From: CAYVMX01 sp964452725
GTDB taxonomy: Bacteria; Patescibacteriota; Gracilibacteria; JAHISY01
DNA: 47,183 nucleotides
NCBI GenBank assembly: GCA_964452725.1
Contig: CAYVMX010000007.1
Location: forward strand, 1-47,183
Direction: 5' to 3'
The position numbers and the translations under genes are program-made. Below, one piece after another: positions 44,230 to 47,183 of this stretch. The notes below the pieces were generated by a model. The model was not told the DNA's origin, made no database searches, and saw nothing but the letters and a program-made list of their open reading frames with translations. Position 1 is the stretch's first letter. The number at the start of each line of letters is the position of its first letter.

Positions 44230-47183
44230 ATGTCTACCGACCCAACTCAAGAACGCGAAAAGCTCCAGAGCTTCGACTCTGTCGCGCTCTCTGTCGCGAG
44301 TCCCGAGCAGATCCTCTCGTGGAGCAGTGGCGAAGTGACGAAGCCCGAGACGATCAACTACCGCACACAAAAGCCCGAGCGTGACGGTTTGTTTTGCGAA
44401 AAGATCTTTGGTCCGACGAAGAACTGGGAGTGCTACTGTGGCAAGTACAAGCGGGTACGCTACAAAGGTGTCGTCTGTGAAAAGTGTGGCGTCGAGGTGA
44501 CCCGTGCGGTCGTCCGTCGTGAGCGTATGGCGCACATCCGACTAGCGGTGCCTTGTACGCATATTTGGTTTCTCCGGTCGACGCCGAGTCGGATCGGGCT
44601 GCTGCTGGATCTGCCGATCAAGACGCTGGAGCAAGTGGTCTACTTCGCAGCGTATATCGTAAAGAGCACCAACGAAGAAGAAAAAGAAAAAGCCATTGTC
44701 GAGCTAGACGAAGTCCAAAAAGTCCAACAGAAAGAAATCAAAGAGGAGTATCACAAAGAGCTCAACGATGTGAAGCTAAGACATAAGCAAGAGAAAACTG
44801 ATCCCAAAAAGGCAAGTGAGGAGATCAAAAAACTAGAGGAAGAAGGCGCAACTGAGGTCGAAGAGCTAGCAGAGCAGTACGCCACTAGCAAAGAAGATCT
44901 CACCAGTCTCAAAGTCGGACAAGTGCTGAGCGAGATCAAGTACCGTGACCTCTCTATGAAGTTCGGACATGTCTTCACAGCTGGTATCGGAGCCGAGGCG
45001 CTGCGTGAGATCATCGCTGGGATTGATCTGGAGCAGTTTGCACAGGAGTGTCGGGACGAAATCACCAAAAGCACTGGTCAGAAGCACAAAAAGCTCGTCA
45101 AGCGACTCAAGCTAGTCGTCGCGCTCAAACGTGCCAATATCAAAGCCGAGTGGATGATCATGACGACTATTCCCGTGATTCCACCTGATCTGCGTCCGAT
45201 GGTGCATCTCGACGGTGGACGTTTCGCAGCGAGTGATCTCAATGATCTCTACCGTCGTGTCATCAATCGTAACAATCGCCTAAAAAGACTGATGGATATC
45301 GGTGCGCCGGAGGTGATCGCACGTAATGAAAAACGCATGCTCCAAGAGGCGGTCGATACACTGCTCAACAACTCAGCTCGTGCTGCCAAGGCGGTCTTCA
45401 GCGCGGGCGACAAGCGTAAGCTCCGGAGTCTCTCGGATATGCTCAAGGGTAAGCAAGGACGCTTCCGTCAAAACCTCCTCGGTAAGCGTGTCGACTACTC
45501 TGGTCGCTCGGTGATCGTCGTCGGTCCCAAGCTACACCTCCACGAGTGTGGTCTGCCCAAGGAGATGGCGCTCAAGCTTTTTAAGCCTTTCGTCATCGGC
45601 GAACTGATCAAAAACGACTACGCGCACAACGTCAAGAGTGCGGAGAAGCTGATCGAAGCCAACCGTAAGGAGGTCTGGGACGCACTAGAGGAGGTGATCA
45701 AGGGTCGCTACGTCCTGCTCAACCGTGCGCCGACGCTCCATCGTCTGGGTATTCAGGCTTTTCAGCCGGTGCTGATCGAGGGCAAGGCGATTCGGATTCA
45801 TCCGCTGGTGTGTTATGCGTTCAACGCCGACTTCGATGGCGATCAGATGGCGGTACATCTCCCACTCTCCGAGGCGGCGCAGACCGAAGCGCGAGAGTTG
45901 ATCTCCAGCGCGGAAAACCTGCTCAAGCCGAGTAGCGGTGAGCCGACGACTGCGCCGACGCAGGATATGGTGCTGGGCTCGTATTATCTGACACTGGAGC
46001 GCGAAGGCGAGACTGGTGAGGGTATGCTCTTCTCCTCGCTCGACGAAGCAGTCAATGCCTATCGACAGGACTACGTCACGCTCCACGCACGGATCAAGTG
46101 CCGTTTTCGAGGTGAGATCCGCGAGACTACGATCGGTCGTTTGATTTTCAATTCCTTCCTACCGGAGGAGCTGCCGTACAAAAATACCAAGATGACCAAA
46201 GGCGAACTAAAGAAAGCAGTCTCCGAAGTATTTGAAACGCTGGGGCAGGATCGCGCGGCACGCTTTTGTGATGATATCAAACGGATCGGGTTCAAATTTG
46301 CCACGAAGTCTGGTCTCAGTATCTCGATGGAAGATGTCGTGATCCCCGAGGCGAAGCACGCCATCATCGCCGATGGTGACGCCGCGGTCAAGAAGATCAA
46401 CAATCAATTTTGGAAGGGCTTCATCTCCGACGATGAGCGCTACCATCACACGCTCAAGATCTGGAGTGAGGCCAAGAAACAGATCGCCGAAGAAATGATG
46501 AAAGTCATACCCAAGAATAATGATATCTACCTCATGGTCGATAGTGGTGCGCGTGGCAACTGGGGGCAGATCACCCAGCTGGCTGGTATGAAGGGTCTGG
46601 TGGCGAATCCCGCTGGTAAGACGATCGAGCTGCCAGTGAAGTCTAGTCTCAAAGAAGGATTTACGATCCTCGAGTACTTCATCGCGACGCATGGTGGACG
46701 CAAAGGTAAGTCAGACACCGCGCTCAAGACGGCAGAGGCGGGCTACCTCACGCGTCGTCTGGTCGATGCGGTACAAGACATCATCATCAAAGAAGGCGAC
46801 TGTGGCTCCAAGAAAACACTCTCAATCACTCGCACGGAGAGTGATGAAATCGGGGAGGAGTTCGCCGATCGGATCTATGGTCGCACACTCGCCGCGCCAC
46901 TCGCACACCCAAAGACCGGCGAGCTGATCGCCGACAAAAACACCGAGATCGATCGTAATCTCGTCCGGCGGATCGACGAGCTACAGCTCGAAGAAGTCAT
47001 CGTACGGAGTATCTCCACCTGCCAAACAGAAAACGGTATCTGTCAGCGCTGCTATGGTCGTGATCTCGGCTCCAATACAACCGTGGAGGTCGGGACAGCG
47101 GCGGGTATCATCGCCGCGCAAGCGATCGGTGAGCCAGGTACACAGCTAACTATGCGGACCTTCCACATGGGTGGTGTCGCTGG
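44230..47183 (+). CDS. rpoC: RNA polymerase subunit beta' (runs off the window)
   Basis: The first 984 codons are in the window. The start is ATG at 44230. Visible: zinc ribbon 1 CYCGKYKRVRYKGVVCEKCG (about 76-95), the region KGKQGRFRQNLLGKRVDYSG, the catalytic NADFDGDQMAVH (about 532-543) that chelates active-site Mg, the trigger-loop region with GTQLTMRTFHMGG at the window end, and zinc site 2 (GDCG ... STC ... GICQRC). A highly charged helical insertion (about 138-235; EEEKEKAIVELDEVQKVQQK onwards) replaces the much shorter segment of E. coli after LEQVVYFAAYIV. Confidence 0.98.
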   Translation, partial: MSTDPTQEREKLQSFDSVALSVASPEQILSWSSGEVTKPETINYRTQKPERDGLFCEKIFGPTKNWECYCGKYKRVRYKGVVCEKCGVEVTRAVVRRERMAHIRLAVPCTHIWFLRSTPSRIGLLLDLPIKTLEQVVYFAAYIVKSTNEEEKEKAIVELDEVQKVQQKEIKEEYHKELNDVKLRHKQEKTDPKKASEEIKKLEEEGATEVEELAEQYATSKEDLTSLKVGQVLSEIKYRDLSMKFGHVFTAGIGAEALREIIAGIDLEQFAQECRDEITKSTGQKHKKLVKRLKLVVALKRANIKAEWMIMTTIPVIPPDLRPMVHLDGGRFAASDLNDLYRRVINRNNRLKRLMDIGAPEVIARNEKRMLQEAVDTLLNNSARAAKAVFSAGDKRKLRSLSDMLKGKQGRFRQNLLGKRVDYSGRSVIVVGPKLHLHECGLPKEMALKLFKPFVIGELIKNDYAHNVKSAEKLIEANRKEVWDALEEVIKGRYVLLNRAPTLHRLGIQAFQPVLIEGKAIRIHPLVCYAFNADFDGDQMAVHLPLSEAAQTEARELISSAENLLKPSSGEPTTAPTQDMVLGSYYLTLEREGETGEGMLFSSLDEAVNAYRQDYVTLHARIKCRFRGEIRETTIGRLIFNSFLPEELPYKNTKMTKGELKKAVSEVFETLGQDRAARFCDDIKRIGFKFATKSGLSISMEDVVIPEAKHAIIADGDAAVKKINNQFWKGFISDDERYHHTLKIWSEAKKQIAEEMMKVIPKNNDIYLMVDSGARGNWGQITQLAGMKGLVANPAGKTIELPVKSSLKEGFTILEYFIATHGGRKGKSDTALKTAEAGYLTRRLVDAVQDIIIKEGDCGSKKTLSITRTESDEIGEEFADRIYGRTLAAPLAHPKTGELIADKNTEIDRNLVRRIDELQLEEVIVRSISTCQTENGICQRCYGRDLGSNTTVEVGTAAGIIAAQAIGEPGTQLTMRTFHMGGVA

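Overview
The window is a 47 kb stretch of bacterial chromosome of roughly even base composition. It is densely packed, uses the standard bacterial code (TGA is a real stop, e.g. in an ATGA overlap of rdgB and udg), and contains four 100-N scaffold gaps. Several traits suggest a candidate-phyla (Patescibacteria/CPR-like) bacterium: an orphan VirB4-type ATPase, a small holin-like membrane protein, a long coiled-coil insertion in RpoC, many short ORFans and mostly SD-less genes. Pyruvate:ferredoxin oxidoreductase, PPDK and two HD-GYP proteins point to a metabolically richer member. This placement is an inference; no rRNA lies in the window.

Layout. 0-4.3 kb: SGNH hydrolase, then the minus-strand operon porG-porD-porA-porB. 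4.4-7 kb: VirB4-like ATPase. 7-10.8 kb, mostly minus strand: mraY, a D,D-carboxypeptidase, an RsuA/RluB pseudouridine synthase, an ORFan and a DsbA-like lipoprotein. 10.8-13.7 kb: dnaX, an S41 protease and tRNA-Ala(GGC). 13.8-17 kb: an ORFan, then the minus operon rdgB-udg-membrane protein-pheS. 17-18.4 kb: two ORFans, one LysM-like. 18.4-21.7 kb: an unusual island of three exported or membrane ORFans on the minus strand, with strong Shine-Dalgarno sequences, consensus promoters and many RNA hairpins. 21.8-28.3 kb: ftsK, two HD-GYP proteins, gyrB. 28.4-37 kb: ATP-grasp protein, ppdK, an ORFan, an ABC exporter, a holin-like protein, pyrF and a class V aminotransferase. 37-40.3 kb: rpmH-rnpA-yidC-jag-wecG. 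40.4 kb to the end: rpoB and the start of rpoC.

Gene expression style. Most genes have no Shine-Dalgarno sequence. Good sigma-70-like promoters (TTGnnn, 16-17 nt, usually TAAAAT, TAGAAT or TAAACT) lie close to the start codon, so several mRNAs look leaderless or nearly so. TAG is the commonest stop (20 of 39 readable ends; TAA 16, TGA 3), and three convergent gene pairs share one CTAG tetranucleotide as both stop codons. Against this background the 18.4-21.7 kb island stands out: its three ORFs all have strong SDs and TAA stops, and they follow long, highly structured leaders. It is the best candidate for an undescribed system here.

Assembly. Two gaps (20180-20279 and 35122-35221) are flanked by identical 55-bp copies. 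They are therefore overlapping contig ends, not missing sequence, and collapsing the second restores an intact pyrF. The gaps in the ABC exporter (33420-33519) and after jag (39370-39469) hide real sequence.
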